Part shown: piece by piece, positions 36,341-44,656 of the stretch | Position numbering within the stretch: the first letter of the stretch is position 1 | Layout of the letters: every line of letters begins with the position of its first letter | Position numbers and translations under genes: made by a program | Assembly: GCF_900112235.1 (NCBI RefSeq) | Contig: NZ_FOLH01000002.1 | Coordinates: forward strand, 1-64,000 | Direction of reading: 5' to 3' | DNA from: Marinospirillum celere | Lineage (GTDB): Bacteria; Pseudomonadota; Gammaproteobacteria; Pseudomonadales; Halomonadaceae | DNA length: 64,000 bases | Notes under the pieces: generated by a model | What the model saw: only the letters and a program-made list of their open reading frames with translations | What the model was told of the DNA's origin: nothing | Database searches by the model: none

Positions 36341-36667
36341 ATGAGTCAGCCAGCCAAAGAAAAAGTACAAAAAGCAGGGCTTTGTTGGGTTCGGCCAGAG
36401 CAGTGGCAACGTCTTCTGGAGGTTGCCGAAGACAGTGATCGTTTGGAAAGCAGCTGGGAAGAATGGCAGTCCAAAAGCCTGGAGATGATCGAGGTTTTTG
36501 CAACCCGAGGGATAGAAATCGAAAAGGTTGATGTCGATGTGGAGGCACTGATTGCCTGGTGCCAGGAAAAGGACAAGCCGGTAAATGCTTCAACCCGTGC
36601 TGAGTATGTGACAGCCTTGATGATGGAGCAGAAAAAAACCACCTCGGGTAAAATCACCCAACATTAA
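36341..36667 (+). CDS. Conserved hypothetical small protein
   Basis: A 108-aa soluble protein that I cannot assign. It is rich in Trp and Glu (CWVRPEQWQRLLEVAEDSD, ESSWEEWQSK) with a predicted helix-strand-helix pattern, and it has a basic C-terminus. It has a GGGAGAAACG ribosome site 45 nt after ppk1 and could be co-transcribed with it. No signal peptide, membrane span or catalytic motif is evident. Confidence 0.7.
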   Translation: MSQPAKEKVQKAGLCWVRPEQWQRLLEVAEDSDRLESSWEEWQSKSLEMIEVFATRGIEIEKVDVDVEALIAWCQEKDKPVNASTRAEYVTALMMEQKKTTSGKITQH

Positions 36668-36689
36668 AACTTGTTTTTTTAGTGCCAGT

Positions 36690-36890
36690 GTGGTTAGCTT
36701 TAACCACTGAAATAAACGAATCAGGTGCAAGTCTGTGAAAACTGTTAAAACCAATATCTTTAGCAACACCAACTTTTATGGCTATTGGTTTAGCAAAATG
36801 ACTTGCGTCTGAACTTTAGGTTTCGGGCGCCCAGTGGCTGCCCAGGCAAAAGTTTCTTAAAACCCCGGTGCAGCCACACCGGGGTTTTTT
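36690..36890 (+). ncRNA. Structured RNA and terminator upstream of DAHP synthase
   Basis: In the 266-nt gap before the DAHP synthase gene there is a hairpin GTGGTTA-gctt-TAACCAC (36690-36707), then nested stems GCAAGTC (36727-36733) with GACTTGC (36800-36806) and AAACCAATA (36748-36756) with TATTGGTTT (36783-36791). A rho-independent terminator follows: AACCCCGGTG (36861-36870) with CACCGGGGTT (36877-36886) and T run. It ends 44 nt before the DAHP synthase ATG. This could be an attenuating leader, a riboswitch or a separate small RNA. A short frame MAIGLAK at 36778 has no aromatic codons, so classic aromatic attenuation is not supported. Confidence 0.45.
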
Positions 36891-36933
36891 TATAGCCTGA
36901 AGCAGCCAAGTGCAAATATTTAAGGAAACCGGC

Positions 36934-37992
36934 ATGAATTCTTCACTTAACCAGCAGTTAAACCAGCGGCCGTTGATGACTGCAGCAGAACTTAAGAAAA
37001 AGCTTCCCTTGCCCCCAGGGGTGCAGCAAAGAGTTGATCAACAACGAGAGCAGCTGAAAAGTCTGCTGGCAGAAAAAGACTCACGTTTTTTGGCCATTGT
37101 TGGTCCCTGCTCAGTTCATGATCGGGAAGCCACCCTGGACTACGCCCAGCGCCTAGCTGAACTGCAAGAAAGAGTGGGTGATCAGCTCCTGCTGGTGATG
37201 CGGGTGTATGTTGAAAAGCCCCGTACCTGCCTGGGTTGGAAAGGCCTGGTGACTGACCCACAAAGGGATGGGCAAATTGATATCAATACTGGTTTACAAA
37301 GCAGTCGGCAACTGATGCTGGATGTCATCAAGCTGGGCTTGCCGGTTGCAACCGAGGCCTTGAATCCACATCTGGCAGGCTACTTTGATGATTTAGTGAG
37401 CTGGTACGCTTTGGGTGCCCGCACAACCGAGTCTCAAACCCATCGTGAAATGGCTAGTGGCCTGCCTGGAGTGATAGGCTTTAAAAATGCTACCGATGGC
37501 AGTATTGATGTGGCTATTCATGCCATGAAAGCTGCTGCTGCTCCTCAAGTGATCACCCGAATTAATGCTGCCGGCCAGCTGGTCCAAGAAGCTGTAGTAG
37601 GCAACGCTGATAGCCATTTGGTACTCAGAGGCGGTAAATCTGGCCCTAATTACGAGTCGGCATCTTTGTTAAAAGCCAGTCGGGAATTGCAGGCAACGGG
37701 AGTGAATTCACGTATTCTGGTTGATGCCAGCCACGCCAATTGTGGCAAAATTGCTGAGCGTCAGGTCCAGGTGCTGGAAGAGGTGGCTGAACTTCTAAGA
37801 ACAGGACACCCTGTTTTGGGTATTATGATGGAAAGCTTTCTGCGTGGAGGTAATCAGCCCTTGCAAGCTGGCCCTGGCACCTATGGTCAATCGATGACGG
37901 ACCCCTGTCTGGATTGGGAAGCAACGCAACAAGCTTTGCTGCAATTGGCCGTTGAGGTTAAGCGAGCCCAACACCAAGCGGAGACAGCCTGA
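36934..37992 (+). CDS. 3-deoxy-7-phosphoheptulonate (DAHP) synthase
   Basis: A 352-aa type I-alpha DAHP synthase from the ATG at 36934 (AAGGAAA upstream). It condenses PEP and erythrose-4-phosphate at the start of the shikimate pathway. Landmarks are AIVGPCSVHD, YVEKPRTCLGWKGL, GARTTESQTHRE and DASHANCGK. It belongs with AroF/AroG/AroH, but which amino acid controls it cannot be read from the sequence. A terminator-ended structured leader lies upstream. Confidence 0.95.
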   Translation: MNSSLNQQLNQRPLMTAAELKKKLPLPPGVQQRVDQQREQLKSLLAEKDSRFLAIVGPCSVHDREATLDYAQRLAELQERVGDQLLLVMRVYVEKPRTCLGWKGLVTDPQRDGQIDINTGLQSSRQLMLDVIKLGLPVATEALNPHLAGYFDDLVSWYALGARTTESQTHREMASGLPGVIGFKNATDGSIDVAIHAMKAAAAPQVITRINAAGQLVQEAVVGNADSHLVLRGGKSGPNYESASLLKASRELQATGVNSRILVDASHANCGKIAERQVQVLEEVAELLRTGHPVLGIMMESFLRGGNQPLQAGPGTYGQSMTDPCLDWEATQQALLQLAVEVKRAQHQAETA

Positions 37993-37999
37993 AAATATC

Positions 38000-38539
38000 A
38001 TGAGTAAGTTTCAATTAGAGTTTCTTGATCCCCAGGAATATCGTAGCAAAACACGTAAAAGCAGCGTGATTATTATTCTGATATTTGCTCTGCTGGGCAT
38101 GGGACTAGCCAGTCTTCTGGTAAGCCTGTTGGGCACCCCTGGAGGGAATAATTTTCGCTGGAATCTTTTGGGTGTGCTATCCGGACTGATTTTGACAGTA
38201 TTGCTCGTTAAGTACTACCTCAGCCAGCAGCCTTTTATGCGTGAAGCAGTTTATGGTTGGCATCTCAAGCGCAGCCTGATGCGAATCACCAATGTTATGC
38301 ATCGTATCAAGCCTCTGGCTGAAGCTGGCAGCCACCAGGCAATGAAGCTTCTGAGGTTTTATCATCTGGCGGTTGAAGAAATGCATCGTCTGGATGGCAA
38401 TGAAGCCAACCCGCTAGAAATTAAGGCTGAAAAAAAAGCTCTTGAAGAAAAAATGCAAGCAGAAGGCCTGGACCTGAGTCAGCATACTTTTGATTCCCAA
38501 ATGCTCAAGGATTTAAGCGACCGGGAAGTGACTGGTTAA
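38000..38539 (+). CDS. DUF3087-type membrane protein
   Basis: A 179-aa protein from the ATG at 38000, 8 nt after the DAHP synthase stop. Two membrane helices lie at about residues 22-45 and 60-78 around a conserved LLGTPGGNNFRWNLLG loop, which I associate with DUF3087. The C-terminal half is a cytoplasmic helical region (LKRSLMRITNVMHRIK). Function is unknown. Co-transcription with DAHP synthase is likely from the spacing. Confidence 0.8.
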   Translation: MSKFQLEFLDPQEYRSKTRKSSVIIILIFALLGMGLASLLVSLLGTPGGNNFRWNLLGVLSGLILTVLLVKYYLSQQPFMREAVYGWHLKRSLMRITNVMHRIKPLAEAGSHQAMKLLRFYHLAVEEMHRLDGNEANPLEIKAEKKALEEKMQAEGLDLSQHTFDSQMLKDLSDREVTG

Positions 38540-38773
38540 CTCTACTTACTATACCTGTATTCTTTGTAGTGTTTTTCTTTGCTCCTTCAAGCGTTATATT
38601 TGAGGTGTGACGCCCTGCCGCAGGCTTTTTCGACTAAAGTTAATGCAGATGTCGAGTTAACTAGGTAATAATGGCAGTCATAAAGTATTAATTGATACAG
38701 GTTAATGCCCAGCCAGCTTTTTTGTTTTGCAATCAGCTGGTATATAAAACTAAATGATGATGAGGATGTAACC

Positions 38774-39088
38774 ATGACACAAAACAGCCGTCGTGCTTTT
38801 CTGAAAAAGGGCCTTTTCGGTTTGGCCGCCTTGCCTTTCGGTATGGGTGCGCTGACTTCTCAGGCATTCGCTTCCTCTTTGCCTCCTCTGAGTGAAGACG
38901 CGCCCCAGGCCAAAGCACTGAACTATGTCAAGGTAGCTGCTGATGCAAAAGGTCATCCTCGCTGGAATGAGGGTGAGTACTGCGACAACTGCATGTTCTG
39001 GCGTCCGGCCAACAATGGTTGTTCGCTCTTCCCGCAGAACTCTGTTGAACCCAAAGGCTGGTGTCAGTCCTGGGTAAAAGCCAACTAA
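38774..39088 (+). CDS. High-potential iron-sulfur protein (HiPIP)
   Basis: A 104-aa precursor from the ATG at 38774. The Tat signal is NSRRAFLKKGLFG, with cleavage expected after QAFA (about residue 36). The mature protein has the four cluster ligands in the HiPIP spacing: YCDNC, GCSLF and WCQSW. HiPIPs carry electrons in the periplasm between bc1-type complexes and terminal oxidases or reductases. The Tat signal fits export of a folded 4Fe-4S protein by the TatABC encoded upstream. A terminator follows. Confidence 0.94.
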   Translation: MTQNSRRAFLKKGLFGLAALPFGMGALTSQAFASSLPPLSEDAPQAKALNYVKVAADAKGHPRWNEGEYCDNCMFWRPANNGCSLFPQNSVEPKGWCQSWVKAN

Positions 39089-39106
39089 GCACCTTGTTGG
39101 TTCTTG

Positions 39107-39134
39107 AAAACCCCGACTCGTTCGGGGTTTTTTT
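39107..39134 (+). terminator. Terminator after the HiPIP gene
   Basis: CCCCGA (39111-39116) pairs with TCGGGG (39122-39127), extended by A4/T4, and is followed by a T run. Confidence 0.9.
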
Positions 39135-39184
39135 GTTTGGGGATCTGGTTTAGTGTTAATGGACAGTTACTAAAGGAGAGACCC

Positions 39185-40015
39185 ATGCTGGACTTTTTAA
39201 TTCATGAATCCAATGCTTTAACCGAGCGCTTATGGGGATTGTTCGACACCCTCTGGCCAGCAGTGCTGCTGTTGATTTTTGGTTGGTGGCTGGTCAAGCG
39301 CCTAAAAAAACTGACAGTTAATAATCTGGCCAAAAAAATGGAAGCTGCATCTGCCCAGTTTCTGGGGCAAATTATTCATGCGCTTCTACTGGTTATTCTT
39401 TTTATTGCGGTACTCAGTCAGTTGGGTGTCAATACCACTTCACTTCTGGCCGCCTTGGGTGCTCTTGGTTTGGCAGTCGGCCTTGCACTTAAGGATTCTT
39501 TGCAGAATCTGGCATCAGGTTTCCTGCTGGTCGCTCTGCATCCTTTTAGCAAGGGTGACTATGTTGAGGGTGCAGGTACGGGGGGAACTGTAGAAAAATT
39601 AACCCTTCTGCATACCTATCTGATTACACCTGACAACAAGCGCATCATGATTCCCAACTCTGCACTGACTGATGGCAACCTAGTGAACTATACCTCTGAA
39701 CCGCATAGGCGTATGGATATTCTGGTGGGTGTTAGTTATGACGAGGATATTCGTGTCGTTAAAGAACTGCTGTTGAAACTGGCAGAAGAAGATGAACGAG
39801 CACTGACAGACCCAGAACCTAGAGTCATTATTACTGACTTTGGTGATAACTCAGTGAATTTTTCACTTAGGGTTTGGGCCACTATTGATGACTTTTGGTA
39901 TTTACAGTGGGATTTGATGGAGAAGGTTAAATTGGCTTTTGATGAGGCGGGTATCACTATTCCCTTCCCACAAAGGGATGTGCATCTTTACCAGCATCCT
40001 ATGTCAGGCGAATAA
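39185..40015 (+). CDS. mscS: Small-conductance mechanosensitive channel
   Basis: A 276-aa protein from the ATG at 39185 (AAAGGAGA upstream), close to E. coli MscS (286). Three N-terminal spans are followed by the pore helix (GALGLAVGLALKDSLQNLASG) and the beta domain (PFSKGDYVEG). It releases solutes on hypo-osmotic shock. A KamA-family gene follows beyond a palindromic terminator. Confidence 0.95.
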   Translation: MLDFLIHESNALTERLWGLFDTLWPAVLLLIFGWWLVKRLKKLTVNNLAKKMEAASAQFLGQIIHALLLVILFIAVLSQLGVNTTSLLAALGALGLAVGLALKDSLQNLASGFLLVALHPFSKGDYVEGAGTGGTVEKLTLLHTYLITPDNKRIMIPNSALTDGNLVNYTSEPHRRMDILVGVSYDEDIRVVKELLLKLAEEDERALTDPEPRVIITDFGDNSVNFSLRVWATIDDFWYLQWDLMEKVKLAFDEAGITIPFPQRDVHLYQHPMSGE

Positions 40016-40041
40016 AACGAGTTTTGCTTTTTTTGCCTTCC

Positions 40042-40084
40042 GTGCTTTTTGCGCAAATATTTGCGCAAAAAGCACCTTTTTTTA
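40042..40084 (+). terminator. 34-bp perfect palindrome and T run after mscS
   Basis: Positions 40042-40075 form a perfect inverted repeat with 17-bp arms meeting between 40058 and 40059 (arm begins GTGCTTTTTGCGCAAAT). A CTTTTTTT run follows. It works as a strong terminator for mscS. The surrounding 120 nt are T-rich with repeated TTTTTGC. Confidence 0.8.
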
Positions 40085-40190
40085 GCTTTTTTATCCCTTT
40101 TTCTTGCAAATTTTTGCTTTTTTATGTAAAAGTCCTCCTCCAGATACTAGACTAGTGACACTTTCCCCTTGCCAGCGGAGGAGACGGACC

Positions 40191-41561
40191 ATGAACCAGC
40201 GTGTAACGCTTGACACACCGGCCATAGAGGCTCGCCCTTTCAAGGTTTATACCCAGCGTCAGTTGGATAAGATCGAAGCTCTGGAGAAACTACCCGAAGA
40301 CTTGCGCTTTGATATGCGCGTAGTTAGTCAGGTGCTCCCTTTTCGGGTTAATAACTATGTTATTGATGAGCTTATTGATTGGGACAAGGTTCCTGAGGAT
40401 CCGATTTTTCAGCTGACTTTTCCTCAGCGCGGCATGCTGAAGCCCGAGCATTTTGATGAAATTGCAGCCTTAATGCAGGCAGAAGCCCCGGCTGCTGAAC
40501 TAAAAGAAGCTGTTGAAAGAGTGCGCTCTGAATTGAATCCTCACCCTGCCGGGCAAATGGATCTCAATCTACCTCTACTAGATGGTCAGCCATTGGAGGG
40601 AATGCAACATAAATACCAGGAAACGGTCCTCTTTTTCCCCAGCCAAGGGCAGGTCTGTCATAGTTATTGCACCTTTTGTTTCCGTTGGGCACAGTTTGTC
40701 GGTGACAAGGACCTGAAATTTTCTTCCAATGAAGCTGAGTCCCTGCACGCCTACCTGGCCGAACATAAAGAAGTGACCGATCTGCTGCTGACCGGTGGCG
40801 ACCCTATGGTTATGAAAGCCAAGCACTTGCGCATGTATCTTGAAGGCTTGCTGAAGCCAGAGTTGGATCACATTCAAAATATCCGCATTGGCTCCAAGAG
40901 CTTGACCTTTTGGCCTTATCGCTTTGTAACCGATGATGACGCCAACGATATTCTGCAACTTTTCCGTGAGCTAACCGCTGCTGGTAAGCACATTGCCTTT
41001 ATGGGCCATTTCAATCACTGGAAAGAAATGGACACCCCTGTTTGTCGTGAAGCAGTGCGCCGTATTCGGGCAACTGGTGCTGAAATCCGCACCCAGGCGC
41101 CGCTACTCAAGCACATTAATGATGATGCAGACCAGTGGGCGAAGATGTGGAAGATGCAGGTTCAGCAGGGGATGATTCCTTACTATATGTTTGCTGAGCG
41201 GGATACCGGCGCACGTCATTACTTTGAAGTGCCCCTGGTCAAGGCTTGGGAGATTTATCGTGAAGCCATGAAGCAGGTTCCTGGGCTGTGCCGCACTGCA
41301 CGTGGCCCTTCAATGTCCGCTGATCCAGGCAAAGTCGAAATTCAGGGGGTTACGGAAATTCAGGGTGAAAAAGTGTTTGTCCTGCGTTTTATACAAGGCC
41401 GCAGTTCGGATTGGGTGCAGCGCCCCTTCTTTGCCAAATATGATGAAGAAGCCACCTGGCTCAATCACCTGAAGCCCGCCTTCGGAGAAGAGAAATTCTT
41501 TTACGAAGATGAGTTCGCAGAAATGAAAGCAGAAAAGCAGGCCCTGATTGTTAAAGCCTAA
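40191..41561 (+). CDS. KamA-family radical SAM aminomutase
   Basis: A 456-aa protein from the ATG at 40191 (GGAGGAGACGGACC upstream). The radical SAM cluster motif CHSYCTFC is near residues 155-162. KamA-type elements follow, such as LTGGDPMVMKAKHL and IRTQAPLLKHINDDADQWA. It is longer than EpmB and resembles lysine 2,3-aminomutase, which uses PLP and SAM to interconvert alpha- and beta-lysine. Glutamate 2,3-aminomutase is an alternative. The beta-lysine acetyltransferase gene ablB is not adjacent, so an osmolyte role, suggested only by the neighbouring mscS, is unproven. Confidence 0.85.
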   Translation: MNQRVTLDTPAIEARPFKVYTQRQLDKIEALEKLPEDLRFDMRVVSQVLPFRVNNYVIDELIDWDKVPEDPIFQLTFPQRGMLKPEHFDEIAALMQAEAPAAELKEAVERVRSELNPHPAGQMDLNLPLLDGQPLEGMQHKYQETVLFFPSQGQVCHSYCTFCFRWAQFVGDKDLKFSSNEAESLHAYLAEHKEVTDLLLTGGDPMVMKAKHLRMYLEGLLKPELDHIQNIRIGSKSLTFWPYRFVTDDDANDILQLFRELTAAGKHIAFMGHFNHWKEMDTPVCREAVRRIRATGAEIRTQAPLLKHINDDADQWAKMWKMQVQQGMIPYYMFAERDTGARHYFEVPLVKAWEIYREAMKQVPGLCRTARGPSMSADPGKVEIQGVTEIQGEKVFVLRFIQGRSSDWVQRPFFAKYDEEATWLNHLKPAFGEEKFFYEDEFAEMKAEKQALIVKA

Positions 41562-41582
41562 GCCTTGCAATTGAAGTACTCA

Positions 41583-41613
41583 AAAACCCCAGCTAGCTTT
41601 GCTGGGGTTTTTT
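41583..41613 (+). terminator. Terminator after the KamA-family gene
   Basis: CCCCAGC (41587-41593) pairs with GCTGGGG (41601-41607), extended by A4/T4 and followed by a T run. Confidence 0.9.
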
Positions 41614-41664
41614 GTAAGGGAACTACTGGTATGATGGAAGCTTGATCTGTCGGGAGAAATGACC

Positions 41665-42099
41665 ATGCTGCTCACTGCCACCCAGGCTGCTTTTAATGGG
41701 GTTTTGGAACTACTGGATGAAAGTCTGGATCTCTATCAGGATATGCGTGACCGCTTACCAGCAACCAGCCGTAAAGCTCAGTTGGACCTTATGCTAGAGC
41801 AGCGCCAACAGCTTCAGGAAAAGCTGCGTCAGGCCGCTGTTGAAGAGCTGCATATTCGCCCTCGCACAGCGGATCAGGATATTGAAGGCCTTACTCACTT
41901 GCTTGAGCAGTTTCGTCGTCTTTGGCAAGAGCCGGAAACAGTTGCTTTGGATCTGCTGCTGGATCATGAGCAGGAGTTACAGCGTGCTTGTGAAGAGGTT
42001 CTGCAAGAGGGTGGAGGGGAGCTGTCCGCCGATCTGCAAATTCTGCTTGCTGAGCTTGAAGAACATCTAGAGGCAACAGAGCTCTGGTTGCAACATTAA
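41665..42099 (+). CDS. Helical conserved hypothetical protein
   Basis: A 144-aa protein from the ATG at 41665, favoured over 41659 by its GGGAG spacing. It appears entirely alpha-helical, with heptad-like Leu/Glu patterns (LDLMLEQRQQLQEKLRQA; LLLDHEQELQRACEEVL) that suggest a four-helix bundle. The layout recalls ferritin-like stress proteins, but the paired metal-binding ExxH motifs are not clear, so no function is assigned. It converges with and overlaps the end of sanA. Confidence 0.65.
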   Translation: MLLTATQAAFNGVLELLDESLDLYQDMRDRLPATSRKAQLDLMLEQRQQLQEKLRQAAVEELHIRPRTADQDIEGLTHLLEQFRRLWQEPETVALDLLLDHEQELQRACEEVLQEGGGELSADLQILLAELEEHLEATELWLQH

Positions 42100-42755
42100 A
42101 AGTCCAATGGCTGGGGGTCATCTAAAATGCGAGGTTCTCGTTTCCAGATATAAAGATCACCCAGGGTACGCAGACGAGCAGCCAGCTCACGTAACAAAAT
42201 ATTCTTCATTCCTGTCCAACTGGGACCGGTAGCCTGGCAACCATAGGCTTCAATACCCAGGGACTCGGCTATGAAGAGGGCTCTAGGTAGGTGATAGTCT
42301 TGAGTGATTAGCAGGGCCTGATTAACATTAAAAACCTGCTTGGCACGCTTCAAGGTATCAAAGGTACTAAAACCTGCATGATCCAGAGACATGGCTGTTT
42401 CTGGTAAGCCTCTATATATTAGATCCTGCTGCATTCGTTTGGGTTCGTTGTAGTAACGAGTGCGGTTATCCCCAGAAACCAAAAGATGCTGAATCTTGCC
42501 TTCACGATAAAGGCGGGCCGCTTCATTGATGCGGCCGTAGTAGTGGGGGTTGGGTAGGCCTGAGCGCAGATACTGGCTGGTTCCAAAGAGGATGCCCACG
42601 TCCATGCTGGTGCAGGCTGCATCGGTTTTGTTGATGCGGTCGACTGTTTTGCCAACAAACCAGGCATTAACACCCAACAAAAGCGTTAGGGTGAGTGCAG
42701 CCAGAGCAAGGAGTCGCCACCACCAGAGTAATATTTTTCTCAGTAATCTGCGCAT
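42096..42755 (-). CDS. sanA: SanA/YdcF-family (DUF218) envelope protein
   Basis: A 219-aa protein from the ATG at 42755; an upstream start at 42833 lacks family support. It has an N-terminal membrane anchor (LLALAALTLTLLLGVNAWFV) followed by a DUF218 domain with VGILFGTSQYLRSG, LLVSGDN and ITQDYHLPRALFIAESLG. In E. coli, SanA affects vancomycin permeability at high temperature. The biochemical activity is not established. It is divergent from mipA. Confidence 0.9.
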   Translation of the reverse strand: MRRLLRKILLWWWRLLALAALTLTLLLGVNAWFVGKTVDRINKTDAACTSMDVGILFGTSQYLRSGLPNPHYYGRINEAARLYREGKIQHLLVSGDNRTRYYNEPKRMQQDLIYRGLPETAMSLDHAGFSTFDTLKRAKQVFNVNQALLITQDYHLPRALFIAESLGIEAYGCQATGPSWTGMKNILLRELAARLRTLGDLYIWKREPRILDDPQPLDF

Positions 42756-42897
42756 ACCCAGCCAAATAGTAGAAAGGATTGATGAGTCTATTCTAGCGGA
42801 AAGATCTCCGTTTAGGTAAATTTCAGTATTCAACTTGGGTTATTAGACGCACTAGTCTAAAATTGCCGGGTTAATCGCTTAAACCAAGGAAAAAAAC

Positions 42898-43647
42898 ATG
42901 CGCTTGAAGCAGTTGCTGCCAGCAGGGCTGTTATTGATGCCAGTTATGGCTTCTGCCGACTGGAGTGCCGGTGTGGGTGCGGCTCAGGGTCAGAGCCCCT
43001 ACCAGGGCATCAGTAGTAACCCCAATACCATCCCCGCTTTTGTCAGTTATCGGGGCCGCTTCGCCTATATTCGTGGCACAGAAGCCGGTATCAATGCCTG
43101 GGGGGCCGGTGGTTCCTGGGGTGGTGTTCAAGCCAGTGTGCTGGTGAGCGGTCGTCTGGCCGGTTATTCCAGTAGCGATTCCAGCTATTTGGCTGGAATG
43201 GATAGTCGTGGCTGGTCACTGGATGGCGGTGTGGGTTTCTCGGGCCGGGTAAACAGCCACCAGTTTTCTGTCAAGGCGGTACATGATCTGCTCGACAAAC
43301 ACCAGGGCTATGAACTCAGCAGCACCTATAGCTATGGCTTTGAGGTCACGGATAAGTTGCGGGTCAGCCCAGGCGTTGGCCTTAGTTGGCAAAGTGCAGA
43401 TCTTTTGGATTATTACTTTGGCGTCACCGAGTCTGAAGCAAACCCGGCAATTGGACGCATAGCTTACCAGGTGGATTCAGGCTGGGAGCCGAGTGTTAGT
43501 CTTAACATCATGTATGCTTTTACCCCCAGAACTTCACTCATGGTGGCGGGACGCACCCGCAAACTACCCAGCTCAGTGGTGGCTAGTCCGCTGGTTGATC
43601 GCGAGTATGTCACCGGGGTTTTTGCCGCTCTCTTGTATCGTTTCTAG
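42898..43647 (+). CDS. MipA/OmpV-family outer membrane protein
   Basis: A 249-aa protein with a signal peptide (cleavage after VMASA, about residue 20), a beta-strand-rich body, and a C-terminal aromatic residue (ALLYRF) as in outer membrane barrels. It opens DWSAGVGAAQGQSPYQGISSN, matching the MipA/OmpV family, which scaffolds murein enzymes or acts as a porin-like protein. An inverted repeat TTAGAC/GTCTAA lies at 42843-42860, 38 nt before the start. Its stop overlaps the convergent psd stop. Confidence 0.87.
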   Translation: MRLKQLLPAGLLLMPVMASADWSAGVGAAQGQSPYQGISSNPNTIPAFVSYRGRFAYIRGTEAGINAWGAGGSWGGVQASVLVSGRLAGYSSSDSSYLAGMDSRGWSLDGGVGFSGRVNSHQFSVKAVHDLLDKHQGYELSSTYSYGFEVTDKLRVSPGVGLSWQSADLLDYYFGVTESEANPAIGRIAYQVDSGWEPSVSLNIMYAFTPRTSLMVAGRTRKLPSSVVASPLVDREYVTGVFAALLYRF

Positions 43648-44540
43648 GAACTCTTAATCTCGGCCAAAGCTTCACCGAGTCTGACCTGGGTGCCGTTTTT
43701 CAGGTCTTCACGCCACTGCACGGCATTCGGGCCAAATACCAAAATAGCTGTAGAGCCTAACTTGAAGCGGCCCATTTCCTGGCCTTTTTCAAATACTAGG
43801 GGTTCGGGATCAGTGAAGTTTTTCAGCTTCACTTTTCTAACAGGTGGTGTCACCTGGCCGTCCCAGACCGTTTCGATTCCAGCCACAATCATGGCGCCTA
43901 CCAGAATCATGGCCATGGGGCCTGCCGGGGTATCAAAGAAACACACCAAACGCTCATTACGGGCAAACACACCCTGAACATTATCAGCGGTGGCCTGGTT
44001 TACCGAGAACAAGCGCCCAGGCACATAGAGAGTTTCCTTCAGAGTTCCACCCAAGGGCATGTGTACCCGATGGTAATCTTTGGGTGAAAGATAGATGGTG
44101 GCAAAGGAGCCGCCCATAAAAGGCTTGGCTTTTTCAGTGTCGCCACCCAGTAGGCGGGTCAGGCTGTAGTGAATGCCTTTGGCTTGCAGAACCCGGCCAT
44201 GCTCCAGGCCACCCAGTTCACTGATCGAACCATCAGCCGGGCTGGCCAGGCTTTTAGGGTCAGCAGCAATTTCACGCACACCTTCTTTTAAAGGGCGGGT
44301 AAAAAACTCATTGAAGTTACTATAGGCGGCGGGGTCTTCCTGTTCAGCCTCACTCATGTCGACCTGAAAGCGCTTGATAAAGCTGGAAATCAACAGGTTT
44401 TTCAGCCAGCCAACCCGACATTCAGCTAAACGGCCGGTGATGCGGGATAGCAGATGGTGGGGTAGGAGATACTGACTGAGTGCAAAGAGCTTGGCTTTAT
44501 TCACTGAACTTTTCCTGTAGAGTAACGAGGTCGGCTTCAT
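43644..44540 (-). CDS. psd: Phosphatidylserine decarboxylase
   Basis: A 298-aa proenzyme from the ATG at 44540. The self-cleavage site LGST is in GRFKLGSTAILVFG near the C-terminus; cleavage makes the pyruvoyl group used to convert phosphatidylserine to phosphatidylethanolamine. The N-terminal segment LPHHLLSRITGRLAE is typical. It is divergent from the ZorA-like operon. In Pseudomonas, psd lies near flagellar motAB, so the motor-like genes next to it deserve a synteny check. Confidence 0.97.
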   Translation of the reverse strand: MKPTSLLYRKSSVNKAKLFALSQYLLPHHLLSRITGRLAECRVGWLKNLLISSFIKRFQVDMSEAEQEDPAAYSNFNEFFTRPLKEGVREIAADPKSLASPADGSISELGGLEHGRVLQAKGIHYSLTRLLGGDTEKAKPFMGGSFATIYLSPKDYHRVHMPLGGTLKETLYVPGRLFSVNQATADNVQGVFARNERLVCFFDTPAGPMAMILVGAMIVAGIETVWDGQVTPPVRKVKLKNFTDPEPLVFEKGQEMGRFKLGSTAILVFGPNAVQWREDLKNGTQVRLGEALAEIKSS

Positions 44541-44656
44541 TGTAACGGATAAGCCAGATCCCTGAAACGCCTGAAGCATTTACCGTCAGCGCAGGCTAGA
44601 GGTAAACTGGACAGGTTTTGTCACCTGCCTGCCACCAAGGATATTTGCTAGCGACC

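Noticed and set aside
36778-36801. Leader peptide for aromatic attenuation
   Set aside because: The short frame MAIGLAK contains no Phe, Tyr or Trp codons and no clear ribosome site.
38611-38630. Terminator after the DUF3087-type gene
   Set aside because: The stem is only 4 bp (CCTG/CAGG) before the T run, too weak to call.
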